Positions 22,150 through 30,788 of a DNA stretch of 34,157 nucleotides are shown piece after piece (position 1 is the stretch's first letter; every line of letters begins with the position of its first letter). The DNA comes from a virus, in IMG/VR virus record IMGVR_UViG_3300025071_000005, positions 1-34,157 of that record; one strand, given 5' to 3'. Below the pieces are notes generated by a model, which was not told the DNA's origin, did not search any database, and worked only from the letters and a program-made list of their open reading frames with translations. The position numbers and the translations under genes were made by a program.

Positions 22150-22635
22150 ATGCCCCTATATACATTTCGATGCCACGTTTGCACAAAGGTACACGAAGAA
22201 ATTGTTACCTTTGCAGACTATGAGAACGACAGCCTACCCAAAGTATGTGGTGCTGATACATACGAACAAGGTTGTGGTGGTGATATGTATCGTGTTTTAA
22301 GTGCACCAAAACCACACAGTAGCTGGGAAGGTACAGGCAAGCATGGTGCTGGTGGATACTTCTCGAAGGCATTGGGTAAACATGTGTCCAACAAGCACAC
22401 TGAGAAAAAGATTATGGAAGGAAGGGGCTTTGTTTGTGAAGCAGACTTACCGAAAGACCGATGGGAAAGTGCAGTAGAAACACAGAAAGAACGTGTACTG
22501 GTACAAGATAAATCTATAGAAACATATACAAGTGCCTTAAAAAGTGGTAAAACAAAAGAAGAAGCCGTTGTTGCTGCTTTTCCAGCAAAAGATGCAGTTA
22601 GTGGCAAACTAGACAAAACCTGGGGGAACAAATGA
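22150..22635 (+). CDS. Zinc-ribbon (FmdB-like N-terminus) protein, 161 aa
   Basis: MPLYTFRCHVC at the start, with a second Cys pair (Cys33 and Cys42) after Cys8 and Cys11, matches the FmdB-type zinc ribbon. The remaining 110 residues are Lys/Glu-rich and helical. It starts one base after the portal stop and overlaps the next gene (ATGA). Such proteins occur between portal and scaffold in aquatic podoviruses. A virion-assembly or regulatory role is inferred from position. Confidence 0.72.
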   Translation: MPLYTFRCHVCTKVHEEIVTFADYENDSLPKVCGADTYEQGCGGDMYRVLSAPKPHSSWEGTGKHGAGGYFSKALGKHVSNKHTEKKIMEGRGFVCEADLPKDRWESAVETQKERVLVQDKSIETYTSALKSGKTKEEAVVAAFPAKDAVSGKLDKTWGNK

Positions 22636-23147
22636 GAGAAGAAGATATGAACATGGGACAACCATCTATGGAAATAGATGTAGAGATTGATCGTGCAGAA
22701 GGCGATGAAGAAGCAGACTTTGAGGAAATGGCTCCCAAAGGTCGATTCACAGCAAAAGCATTGAACAACTTGGTCAAAGCCACTAATCGTTTGTTGCCAT
22801 TGTTTGATCAAACTCCAGACTATCCATCTTTTGATGGTGACATTACAGAATTCCCAACTGAGTTTGTACGAGTCTTGGCAATGTTTCAAGGTGCTGCTGA
22901 GGATGCTATCGAAGAAGGACTTGTCGATGACGAGTACAGTATAGACTTCGATGGTGTTACAGGTGATGCCAACGTACAAGTACTTGCTGGTAAGGTCAAC
23001 AAGTTAGCCACTGACAAAGCATTCAAAAGATACCTTAAGTCTATGCCAAGTGAAGAAGAAGAAGGTGAAGAAATGGGTGTGGCAGATGACATGTCAGAAG
23101 GAATGGCAGAAGGCGATATGGATGCCTTGTTTATGGATAGAATGTAA
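22632..23147 (+). CDS. Acidic protein between portal and scaffold, 171 aa
   Basis: A GGGGG site precedes the ATG at 22632, which overlaps the previous stop. Both ends are strongly acidic (EIDVEIDRAEGDEEADFEEM and SEEEEGEEMG); the centre (about 35-135) is an ordered helical region with PTEFVRVLAMFQGAAEDAIE. The layout resembles an assembly chaperone or virion accessory protein. No named family recognised. Its last base starts the next small gene (TAATG). Confidence 0.7.
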   Translation: MREEDMNMGQPSMEIDVEIDRAEGDEEADFEEMAPKGRFTAKALNNLVKATNRLLPLFDQTPDYPSFDGDITEFPTEFVRVLAMFQGAAEDAIEEGLVDDEYSIDFDGVTGDANVQVLAGKVNKLATDKAFKRYLKSMPSEEEEGEEMGVADDMSEGMAEGDMDALFMDRM

Positions 23148-23305
23148 TGCCAACAATAAAGCAGTTGGCTCAAAACCCTTTGTACTACGCACATAAACAA
23201 TTATTGGAAATACAAAATGACAAAAAAAGGACTATACGCAAACATTCATGCCAAGCGCAAACGCATCAAAGCGGGAAGCTCCGAAAAAATGAGAAAGAAA
23301 GGTAG
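23147..23305 (+). CDS. Candidate small protein, 52 aa, overlapping the next gene
   Basis: The ATG overlaps the previous stop (TAATG), which favours coupled translation. The first 25 residues (MPTIKQLAQNPLYYAHKQLL) look like a normal helical protein; the second half, rich in Lys, Arg, Gln and His, is read from bases that also code the 57-aa gene in another frame (23217-23305). Without protein data either frame could be secondary. Confidence 0.42.
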   Translation: MPTIKQLAQNPLYYAHKQLLEIQNDKKRTIRKHSCQAQTHQSGKLRKNEKER

Positions 23306-23390
23306 CAAGGGTTCACCATCTGCTGCTGACTTTAAGAAATCTGCAAAGACTGCAAAGAAACGTAAACCAACCACAAGAAAAAGGAAATAA
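23217..23390 (+). CDS. Small basic virion-associated protein, 57 aa
   Basis: The product begins MTKKGLYANIHAKRKRIKAG and continues with KMRKKGSKGSP, SAADF and a Lys/Arg tail. I recall the KKGLYANIHAKRKRI... pattern, followed by PGSKG and APTA-like segments, from short proteins in aquatic phage head operons. The ATG has no clear binding site, so coupling with the overlapping upstream frame is likely. It is very basic, so it probably touches DNA or the acidic scaffold. Confidence 0.7.
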   Translation: MTKKGLYANIHAKRKRIKAGSSEKMRKKGSKGSPSAADFKKSAKTAKKRKPTTRKRK

Positions 23391-23391
23391 A

Positions 23392-24243
23392 ATGAATAAC
23401 ACTACCTCCGGTACGGAGACTGTTGAGACTGTAGAAGAAAATGTAGAAACCAATGAAGTAGAAGCAAAAGAAGTAGAAACTGCTGAAACTGACACAGATG
23501 ATAGTGTTGATGTTGGTGAAGAAGAATTGATGACCATTGAAGAATTGTTGGGACTCAATGAAGAAGATTACGATGAATTTACTGAGGATGCCAACCACAA
23601 AGGCATGAAACCATTGCATGAGTGGATGCAACACATTCCAGAGGATGTAAGAAAGCATGTTGCCAACATACGGAGTAGTTATACTCGTAAAACGCAAGAG
23701 TTGTCTGAAATGCGAAAAGCACTTGATTCTGAACGGTCAGAACTTATGCGACAACAAGACCATGCAGTCAACAATCCCTTCCTTAAACAAGCTGAAAAAG
23801 AACTAGCCATTGATGAAGAATACGACTTGTATACTCCAGAAGGCATGCAGAAAGAGATTAAACGACAAGCAGCACAGATGCTTCAAGAAATGATGAAGCC
23901 AGCACAAGAAGAAATGCAAATCAAGCAACGTCGTATACAGCTAGAACAGTTTAAGACAGAAAACCCAGACCTTATGGATGACCAATATCGACTTCCAGTA
24001 GCACAGATGTTGCAAGAACGACCGGAGCTTAAACTTGAAGATGCTTTCTACATTGTAAAGTCAAAGGTAGATGCTCAAAAGTTAAAGGTAGAACGTGAGC
24101 AAGTTGCCAAACAACGGTCTTCTAGACGTGAAACCTTGCGCAAAACAAGTGGTGGCAAGTCCGTTACCCCAAAAGGTACTCCTCAGTTTCGTGATGCGTG
24201 GGAAGCCTTCCAATATCACAAATCCCTTAACTCGAAAAAATAG
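23392..24243 (+). CDS. Scaffolding protein, 283 aa
   Basis: The N-terminal 65 residues are extremely acidic (runs of Glu, Thr and Val), the middle is a long coiled coil (about 95-240) and the C-terminus is basic (SSRRETLRKTSGGKSVTPKG). This architecture, directly before the capsid region, is that of phage scaffolding proteins, whose basic tail binds the coat and whose coiled coil dimerises. The start is two bases after the preceding stop. It guides prohead assembly and is then removed. No protease motif was seen. Confidence 0.8.
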   Translation: MNNTTSGTETVETVEENVETNEVEAKEVETAETDTDDSVDVGEEELMTIEELLGLNEEDYDEFTEDANHKGMKPLHEWMQHIPEDVRKHVANIRSSYTRKTQELSEMRKALDSERSELMRQQDHAVNNPFLKQAEKELAIDEEYDLYTPEGMQKEIKRQAAQMLQEMMKPAQEEMQIKQRRIQLEQFKTENPDLMDDQYRLPVAQMLQERPELKLEDAFYIVKSKVDAQKLKVEREQVAKQRSSRRETLRKTSGGKSVTPKGTPQFRDAWEAFQYHKSLNSKK

Positions 24244-24251
24244 GTAAGACG

Positions 24252-24677
24252 ATGGCTAAAGGTAGACGCAACGTAAACAAAATTATAATCCATCACAGTG
24301 CTTCGCCACAAAGCACAACGGTTGATCAGATTCGTGATTGGCATGTCAATGGTAATGGCTGGTCTGACATTGGGTATCATTTTATAATACTTGCAGATGG
24401 TAGTGTAGAAGCCGGTCGTCATATCAACAGAACTGGGGCACATTGCAAAGGGCAAAACAAAGGTAGTATTGGTGTTTGTGTTGTAGGAAATACAAATTCT
24501 GAACCACCAACAGCACCACAAATAGAATCCTTGTGGGGTAAACTGAAGATGTTGATGGAAGATTACAATCTGGACAGACGTAACATCTATGGTCACAAAG
24601 ACTTTGGTGCAACCGAATGTCCAGGCAACATGTTGTACGCATTATTACAACAATTCAAACAAGGACTGTTGGCATAG
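24252..24677 (+). CDS. N-acetylmuramoyl-L-alanine amidase (endolysin), 141 aa
   Basis: A single-domain zinc amidase of the T7-lysozyme/PGRP type. IIIHHSAS (11-18) supplies the first His ligand, YGHKDF gives His115 and Lys117, and TECPG gives Cys123. At 141 residues it is about the size of T7 lysozyme, with no cell-wall-binding domain and no signal peptide, so it needs a holin (candidate at 9318). It cleaves the amide bond between MurNAc and L-Ala. Its place between scaffold and capsid is unusual for a lysis gene. The capsid promoter starts right after its stop codon. Confidence 0.92.
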   Translation: MAKGRRNVNKIIIHHSASPQSTTVDQIRDWHVNGNGWSDIGYHFIILADGSVEAGRHINRTGAHCKGQNKGSIGVCVVGNTNSEPPTAPQIESLWGKLKMLMEDYNLDRRNIYGHKDFGATECPGNMLYALLQQFKQGLLA

Positions 24678-24679
24678 GG

Positions 24680-24708
24680 TTGACAGTATAAGAATTACAA
24701 TTTACAAT
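24680..24708 (+). promoter_or_regulatory. Strong sigma70 promoter of the capsid unit
   Basis: Perfect TTGACA (24680-24685), a 17-bp spacer and TACAAT (24703-24708), three bases after the amidase stop. It gives about 90 bases of leader before the capsid ATG. With the terminator at 26344 it makes capsid and decoration genes a separate transcription unit. Confidence 0.88.
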
Positions 24709-24805
24709 GCCTATGTTGAAGGAACTCTTTTGAGCACTCCGACGACAACCATTCCACAGGAATACGGTTTAGGCAAAACACAAACTTAAACACATAGGTA
24801 AAACA

Positions 24806-25828
24806 ATGGCTATTAGTAATGATCTGTTGTCGTCGACCTTGTATTCCATCCGAGATGGTGAAGTTGACGAACTCTTTCAGAAAGTTGCGTTCTTAGATAA
24901 CGCAAAACGATTTAACGGTATTGAGTATGAAGATGGTGGTATTAAAATCCAACGTCCCCTTTCTATCGCTGAACATTCACAAATCACAAATCTTCCAACT
25001 GGATACGAAGCTGTAAACCTTGCAGTTAAAGACGTATTGCAACCTGCTATTTATGAGTGGGCTGACTTTACTGCTCCTATCGTTATCACCAAGAAAGAAG
25101 AACTTGAAAACAAAGGCGAGAAAGCAATTGTAAAGATTGTTGAAGCGCGTATGCGTTCTGTAATGGGTATGCTTCGACGTGAGTTGAACAAGCAAATCCT
25201 TCGTGGTAACTCTACAATCCTTACCAGTGTCAACACCTTAAACGGTGCAGCCAATGCAAACGGATTCTTAGAAGCAGAAACTAAAACAACACAGAACAAT
25301 GTTGTTGGTGGAGTTTCTAAGCAAACATACAATGTCAATGGTTGGACTAACCAAGTATTTGATGTTGGTGCTGCTTTTGGTACTAATGGTATCCGTGGGA
25401 TGCAACAGATTGCTATTCAAGCAAACACTGTAACTCACATGGGTGAAGTCAACTGTGTATTGTTGTCTGAAGCAGCAATGGCAAACTATCGTCGTGCTTT
25501 GTTTGCACAAGAACGATTCATCAACGAGAAAACTCTTGATGGTGGACGTATGCAACTTGCCTTTGGTGGTGCTGTTGTTGAGCAAGACCTTGAATTGGGT
25601 TTCTCATACAACTCTGCTACATTAGGTGGTGCTGCTCCATTGTCTGGGTACTTCTTAAACTTTGACGGTGTTAAAATCTGTATGCACAAAGATGCAGACT
25701 TTGCCGTTTCACCTTTCGAGCACATTTCGGGAACTACTGCACGGGCTGCACAATTGTATGTTAAAATGCAATTAATTGCTGACCATCTTGGTTCATGTGG
25801 AATCTTGTTCGATGGCGACACTTTTTAA
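24806..25828 (+). CDS. Major capsid protein, 340 aa
   Basis: Size, composition and position after the scaffold gene identify the major coat protein. The sequence has the feel of an HK97-fold coat: an N-terminal arm, a long helix with EEL/EARMRSVMGMLRRELNK (about 98-130), a loop domain, and a C-terminal beta part ending GILFDGDTF. It is preceded by its own strong promoter and a 97-bp leader, and is followed by a decoration gene. The fold is inferred, not shown by a motif. Confidence 0.85.
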   Translation: MAISNDLLSSTLYSIRDGEVDELFQKVAFLDNAKRFNGIEYEDGGIKIQRPLSIAEHSQITNLPTGYEAVNLAVKDVLQPAIYEWADFTAPIVITKKEELENKGEKAIVKIVEARMRSVMGMLRRELNKQILRGNSTILTSVNTLNGAANANGFLEAETKTTQNNVVGGVSKQTYNVNGWTNQVFDVGAAFGTNGIRGMQQIAIQANTVTHMGEVNCVLLSEAAMANYRRALFAQERFINEKTLDGGRMQLAFGGAVVEQDLELGFSYNSATLGGAAPLSGYFLNFDGVKICMHKDADFAVSPFEHISGTTARAAQLYVKMQLIADHLGSCGILFDGDTF

Positions 25829-25839
25829 GGAGGTTTATC

Positions 25840-26322
25840 ATGGCTACTCAAAATATAGTACAATACTTGGAAACAACTCAGTACTTTGCTGACCAACGTG
25901 ATGGTTCGACTACTTCTGTTGGCCCCGAAGCAATGAATCGTCGTCAGATCGAAACGTTTATTGCTGGTGGAGTTATCGCTGCTAATGACTTAGTTGCTTT
26001 GGACTTCTCTGCAACTGGTGATGGAACAATCGGTATAACCGTAGTTAAAGCTAATAGTGGATCTGTAGACAGCATTGCTGCCTTGGGTTTTGCTCTTAGT
26101 AGTGCTGCTGCTGCTGGAGAAACTGTTGATGTAACAATCGCTGGAATCCATGTAAGTGCAAACGTTGCTGGTGCTGTTCTTAAAGGTGACCGTTTGAGCA
26201 TTTCTGCTGTCGCTGGACAAGCAGATACTTATGTGAACTCAGACACTGTTCCTGTTTTGGCATATGCTCTAGAAGCAGATACTGCAAATGTTGCATCTGT
26301 GTTTGTAATCAAGCAAATGTAA
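25840..26322 (+). CDS. Capsid decoration (head-stabilising) protein, 160 aa
   Basis: The ATG at 25840 has AGGAGG seven bases upstream; a longer frame to 25795 lies inside the capsid gene and is rejected. The middle is Ala/Val/Gly-rich with repeated beta-strand patterns (GVIAANDLVALDFSATGDGT, AGIHVSANVAGAVLKGD). This is the style of small beta-barrel decoration proteins coded next to phage capsids. It shares the capsid promoter and is closed by a terminator, so equal abundance with the coat is likely. Confidence 0.75.
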   Translation: MATQNIVQYLETTQYFADQRDGSTTSVGPEAMNRRQIETFIAGGVIAANDLVALDFSATGDGTIGITVVKANSGSVDSIAALGFALSSAAAAGETVDVTIAGIHVSANVAGAVLKGDRLSISAVAGQADTYVNSDTVPVLAYALEADTANVASVFVIKQM

Positions 26323-26343
26323 TTCTTGTTTCTTATCAAGCCG

Positions 26344-26374
26344 AAGGGGTGGGTGTTTCGCCCATCCCTTTTTT
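26344..26374 (+). terminator. Rho-independent terminator after the decoration gene
   Basis: AAGGGGTGGG (26344-26353) pairs with CCCATCCCTT (26361-26370) with one G-T wobble and a 7-base loop, followed by T residues to 26374. It closes the capsid transcription unit. Confidence 0.9.
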
Positions 26375-26387
26375 CGTATGGTGACCT

Positions 26388-27890
26388 ATGGCTAATTTAA
26401 AAGCACTAAGACAAAAGATTAAGAACATCACTGACTACAGCCCAGAGTTGTCGCAGTTTGATGACCAGTTGGATGAACTTATCAATGATGCGTACTACAG
26501 TTTGTGGACCTTAAAACGATGGAGTTTTGCAACCGAGTTAGACACTATCAAGTTCCATACAGATATGTTGTCTACAACAGACATAGAGAATGTCACAGCA
26601 TTGGTTAAGCAAGTAACTGCCAGTGTGACTAAGGGTCAACGTAGAGTGTTGTTCAGTTCCAAAATGGATAGACTGCACAACAAAGGTATATGGGAAGGAC
26701 AACCCATAGAGATTGATACAATGGAATACACAATCTCAAAAGTCCTAGATGAAAACGAACTGTTTCTAGACCGGGCATTTGAAGGTACTACGAGTGCTAC
26801 AAATAGCAACTGGAAGATTAAGAAACGATGGTATGACCTACCCGAAAACTGTCTTGAACTGTTGTACTTAGGTCATCGAGATTACCCATATGTAAGTGTC
26901 AGTGGGTCACAAAATCCGTATGGTAAGTCAACAGCAATCTTACCTAGACGTGAAGAAGATTTAAACTTGCGTGTAGATTACACACAGTCATACGCAGAAG
27001 CATACATTACAAGTCCAGTACAAAATATAGCACCAGCTGAACAATTAACTATTACGTTGCCAAGTGTCAGTGGTCAGTTTCAATCTGGTAAGTTTTATGA
27101 GTTTGCATGGGTTTTCTTAAAAGATGGTAAGGTTGGTGCATTGTCCGAATCTAAAGAGATAGAGATTGTAGGAGATAATAAAACTGTCCGAATCAACTTT
27201 AAGGGATGGGATGACTTAGACATTGTTGCAGATACCTACAATACCAAAGACAAAGTAGCTCCTCAATGGGAAGGCTATCGTAAAATGATTGTGTGGAACA
27301 AGAACTACAATCAGACAACCGGTGAGCGCAAAGGACTTCCGTGTTGGTTGTATGTAGTCAATGGTGGTGCAAACAGAAATGAGTCTACTTACCTTGAACC
27401 AGTAGTTGCCGAGGATACACAAGAGTTTCAGAACATTACACATCTGAATCAACTAGACAATGGTTCTTCACGATACGTAGAGATAGATGGAAACCATCAA
27501 CAAATCCGACCATACCCACGTCCGATTGGATATGACTTTGAAGTAGCACAGGTGTTGGATGGTGAAACTGTAGATGTGTACCATGACTATGTACGTGAAG
27601 GTGTGATTCGATATATGGTGAAGCCACGAGATGTATTGTTGGCTACCGATGTACCACAGATGCCTTATGAGTTTCATCAACTAATTGTGTACAAGGCACT
27701 TGAGGACATCTATTTAAAACTGGGTCAGCAAGGATTGGCAGCAACATATGAAAAGAAATACATGAAAGAAATTAACAACTTAGCACGTAGATATGTTGAT
27801 AAGATTGATGCACGTGTAGTTCGTGGTCAATTCCATATAGCGCATGGTCGTCCAACGTATGATGGTTCATCACTTAGGAGACTTTCATGA
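26388..27890 (+). CDS. Head-tail adaptor / tail-tube A-like protein, 500 aa
   Basis: The N-terminus (LRQKIKNITDYSPELSQFDD, later YYSLWTLKRWSF) and C-terminal helices (residues about 425-480, ending LARRYVDKID) are typical of the gatekeeper/adaptor proteins that dock under the podovirus portal. The middle (about 200-360) is a separate beta domain beginning ITSPVQNIAPAEQ, perhaps Ig/fibronectin-like, inserted between the helical parts. It is after the capsid and before the nozzle-like gene, overlapping it (ATGA). The role is inferred from synteny with T7 gp11 and P22 gp4-type genes. Confidence 0.72.
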   Translation: MANLKALRQKIKNITDYSPELSQFDDQLDELINDAYYSLWTLKRWSFATELDTIKFHTDMLSTTDIENVTALVKQVTASVTKGQRRVLFSSKMDRLHNKGIWEGQPIEIDTMEYTISKVLDENELFLDRAFEGTTSATNSNWKIKKRWYDLPENCLELLYLGHRDYPYVSVSGSQNPYGKSTAILPRREEDLNLRVDYTQSYAEAYITSPVQNIAPAEQLTITLPSVSGQFQSGKFYEFAWVFLKDGKVGALSESKEIEIVGDNKTVRINFKGWDDLDIVADTYNTKDKVAPQWEGYRKMIVWNKNYNQTTGERKGLPCWLYVVNGGANRNESTYLEPVVAEDTQEFQNITHLNQLDNGSSRYVEIDGNHQQIRPYPRPIGYDFEVAQVLDGETVDVYHDYVREGVIRYMVKPRDVLLATDVPQMPYEFHQLIVYKALEDIYLKLGQQGLAATYEKKYMKEINNLARRYVDKIDARVVRGQFHIAHGRPTYDGSSLRRLS

Positions 27891-30070
27891 AACCACAACG
27901 GTTCAAACGCTTTGTTCCATGTGGTGGTGTCAATCAAGTATTGATGCCCAAACTTGGCGATGCCAACATCATTAACAACTGTCGATATGTAGCAGAGGAT
28001 GGATGGTTGGCTAACGTAGGGTTTGAGTCTTGGTGGAAGTTGCCTTCCTCATGGACTGTAACTGCTGAAGTTGCATTGAAGTATCTAGAAAAGAAAGTAG
28101 ATGCTGTGTACCAATGGAAGCGACAGGGTACAACTGACATCTACACTTTTGTAGAGCAGAATGGAAGTTTATATTATGTATTGGGAAATAAAGGACAAGG
28201 CGCAACGTATACTGGGTCGTTCTATGAAAACGACATTGTTGTGGTCGATAGTAATCGTCACGTTCCCAAGTTGGGTGATATTGGTTCTCAGTTTATCAAC
28301 CTGGGAAGCAATCTATTAATTATCAATGGTCGAGATAGAGCACTGTTGTTTAGTGGTGATAGAGTATGGCGTGACTTTGGTTTTGTATTGCAGACTCCAA
28401 GTTGTAATCCACTAGATGTAGACACAGGCTATCAAGATGGTGAAGTTCTTAGTGGTGGTGCTGCTGTATGGTTTGGTAAAAATAGTCAGTATGGATTAGG
28501 AGATGTAGAAGAAGAAACTCCATATACATACAACTACAAGATGTCGATGATTACAGACCTAGGTGCTGAATCTCCATTAAGTGCAATACAAAGTGTAAAC
28601 TGGTCTTTGCCAGCTAGTAGCCCAGATTACAGATACGGTGTAGCTTTAGACTTGCCTATAGGACAAGAAGGTGTAGTTGCTCGTAGAATATACAGGACCA
28701 AAGAGATAAACAACAATGGTGAACTGTACTACTTTGTTACACAAATCAGCGAGAACAGTAGTCGATTCTTTATAGATGCACTCCCCGACAAGTTTCTAGT
28801 TGATACAGCTCCTTCTTTTACAGCCAGTACACCTATTACAACCAACTTTCGGTTTGGGGAAGTATGGGACAATAGATTGTGGTTGGCAGAAGGTGCACGT
28901 ATTGTGTACTCAGATGGTGGTATCTTTGAGCAGTTTGGAGCATTGAACTACTTTGACTTAGGCAATCAAACAGGTGGTGACATTACCCAGCTGGTTGCAT
29001 TTTACAACAACCTTATTGTGTTTAGAGAAGATGCTATTAACATTATTTCGTTTGATGCCGGTTCATACAACATCAGTACCATTACAAACTCACTTGGTAC
29101 TACTGCTTCCAATGCTGTTGTCATTATTCCTCAGTTGGGTGTGGTTTTTCTCAACGAGCAAGGAATCTGGATGCTCACAGGTGGATTGAATGGTGGAGCA
29201 TCTATTCAGATACAGAAAATAAGTAAGCCAATAGACAAGCAGTTAAAACAACTGAATCGTCCAATGATACACAAATCAGTTGCTGCATACAGTTTCAGAG
29301 AGAAGGAAGTGTGGATTCATTGGCCAAGTGCAGATGCCACCACACCCGACACAGGGGTAGTTTTACACTTAGAGCCACAAACACCCATGTGGTCATTTAG
29401 AACTGACGTGACGACACCAGAGAACTCGTATTGGAGTGCAATGGCAACTACGGTCAATGGGTACTTCCTATTAGGCAATGACCCTAATTGGACACTTGCT
29501 GGAAGTGCAACCACAAAGAAGTTTGGTCCACTACAAGTTATGAGTGCTAATGCGTTTTGGGGTCAGTCTGCTACGGTAAGTTCGTTTGGGGACAATGCAA
29601 CCTTTACAGTGACAAATACAGCGCATCCAGGTCACAACTGGGAAAGTGCATGGTACGCATATCAAGACCAAAGTGTAAAGATACGATACTTCAGTGTAGA
29701 GATGCAGATAATGTCCTATGGTGACAACCCATTCAACTTCTACTATGGCATTGACTACTCGTATAAAGAGAACGCAACCAGCACACAGAAACAAGCAAAG
29801 AGTGAAACTGTGTATACACTGAATGAGGATTCAGTTTTTGGACCAACAGACCGTACCATAACCAAAGTGCCATTCAAGGTGAATGTAAGCAAACTGGCAG
29901 AAGGTAGGTTGATCACATTGCGATATGACGTAAACTCAGAGTTGTGTGACCAGTTCAAGTTTGGTATACGTACTACAAGTGGTCAACAATGGCATTTGGT
30001 ATCGTTTAACTTATTGTCTGATGCAGTTGCTATGCCAGCACTTAACCAGTCTACTAGGGTGTCACGATGA
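27887..30070 (+). CDS. Tail nozzle / tail-tube B-like protein, 727 aa
   Basis: A large beta-rich protein coded directly after the adaptor, as T7 gp12 and P22 gp10 are. The N-terminus (QRFKRFVPCGGVNQVLMPK) and repeated propeller-like segments (GSNLLIINGRDRALLFSGD, LVAFYNNLIVFREDAI) agree with a beta-propeller nozzle. It overlaps both neighbours by four bases. It probably forms the distal tail tube and helps receptor engagement. Confidence 0.74.
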   Translation: MKPQRFKRFVPCGGVNQVLMPKLGDANIINNCRYVAEDGWLANVGFESWWKLPSSWTVTAEVALKYLEKKVDAVYQWKRQGTTDIYTFVEQNGSLYYVLGNKGQGATYTGSFYENDIVVVDSNRHVPKLGDIGSQFINLGSNLLIINGRDRALLFSGDRVWRDFGFVLQTPSCNPLDVDTGYQDGEVLSGGAAVWFGKNSQYGLGDVEEETPYTYNYKMSMITDLGAESPLSAIQSVNWSLPASSPDYRYGVALDLPIGQEGVVARRIYRTKEINNNGELYYFVTQISENSSRFFIDALPDKFLVDTAPSFTASTPITTNFRFGEVWDNRLWLAEGARIVYSDGGIFEQFGALNYFDLGNQTGGDITQLVAFYNNLIVFREDAINIISFDAGSYNISTITNSLGTTASNAVVIIPQLGVVFLNEQGIWMLTGGLNGGASIQIQKISKPIDKQLKQLNRPMIHKSVAAYSFREKEVWIHWPSADATTPDTGVVLHLEPQTPMWSFRTDVTTPENSYWSAMATTVNGYFLLGNDPNWTLAGSATTKKFGPLQVMSANAFWGQSATVSSFGDNATFTVTNTAHPGHNWESAWYAYQDQSVKIRYFSVEMQIMSYGDNPFNFYYGIDYSYKENATSTQKQAKSETVYTLNEDSVFGPTDRTITKVPFKVNVSKLAEGRLITLRYDVNSELCDQFKFGIRTTSGQQWHLVSFNLLSDAVAMPALNQSTRVSR

Positions 30071-30786
30071 AAGTATTTACACAGGTAGGTCAAAAGAACC
30101 ATGACCAAGTTAAGCCGGAAAACATTAACGACAACACACGTACAGTTGTTGGTGAGTACAATGGTAGATTGGATGGGCAGAACTTTCCAGTAGATACAAT
30201 AGACAAACTTAAACTAGCACCATCAACACTAACATCACAAAGCACTTCTAATGTGTATGCTTTTAAACATGTTGGGCAAACACAGGACTACCACTTTGTA
30301 CGACGATGGAATACATATGAAGGCAGTATCAATATACACCTTCCACTTTATAACTTTGACCTTCAGAACAACAGTTGGTCAAGTGGATGGAACAATCTAG
30401 AAGATATAGATGTTGCTTTTAATGATTTAGTATTAGAGTTTGAAGCTGAAAGTGGTACTTTAAATGGATGCTTTGACATAAACTTTCGGCATGGGTTTGA
30501 TGTATTAGACTTTACACAAAACAATCCCGCAGTGTTTGGCAATGATTGGTGGAGTAGATGGGGCTTGTTTTGTAATGATGTGTTAATCGCAGAAACAGGT
30601 CGTGTTTATCCAAGACTCTCTAATCTTTCTGTCCCATATAAACTCTTTGTTGGTAGTCAACCTGTTAGATTGGAGCTTAGGTGGCAAACCAACAATACTC
30701 CACCAACAACAACTACACACGATACACCTTTTTCTAGAATGGAAATCTATGGTGCATCTATTTGGGCATGCAACACTAAGAGGTAG
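30067..30786 (+). CDS. Minor tail / fibre-like protein, 239 aa
   Basis: It overlaps the nozzle stop (ATGA). The N-terminus (QVGQKNHDQVKPENINDNTR) ends in VVGEYNGRLDGQNFP, a pattern typical of proteins that attach to the tail nozzle, and the rest is a beta-sandwich-like region with many Trp and Asn. First of three consecutive small proteins of similar size (239, 222 and 238 aa) that probably are tail appendages. No named family. Confidence 0.68.
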   Translation: MKVFTQVGQKNHDQVKPENINDNTRTVVGEYNGRLDGQNFPVDTIDKLKLAPSTLTSQSTSNVYAFKHVGQTQDYHFVRRWNTYEGSINIHLPLYNFDLQNNSWSSGWNNLEDIDVAFNDLVLEFEAESGTLNGCFDINFRHGFDVLDFTQNNPAVFGNDWWSRWGLFCNDVLIAETGRVYPRLSNLSVPYKLFVGSQPVRLELRWQTNNTPPTTTTHDTPFSRMEIYGASIWACNTKR

Positions 30787-30788
30787 CT

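Noticed and set aside
22218-22979. 253-aa minus-strand open frame
   Set aside because: It lies wholly opposite the zinc-ribbon and acidic genes, which have coupled starts and sensible products. Its own composition (Cys, Phe and Ser mix) is that of an antisense shadow.
17410-25833. 16-bp GACACTTTTTAAGGAG shared by the TerL and decoration leaders
   Set aside because: One copy is a coding end (GDTF and stop) plus a ribosome site and the other is a leader. Two copies of a Shine-Dalgarno context are not enough to call an element.
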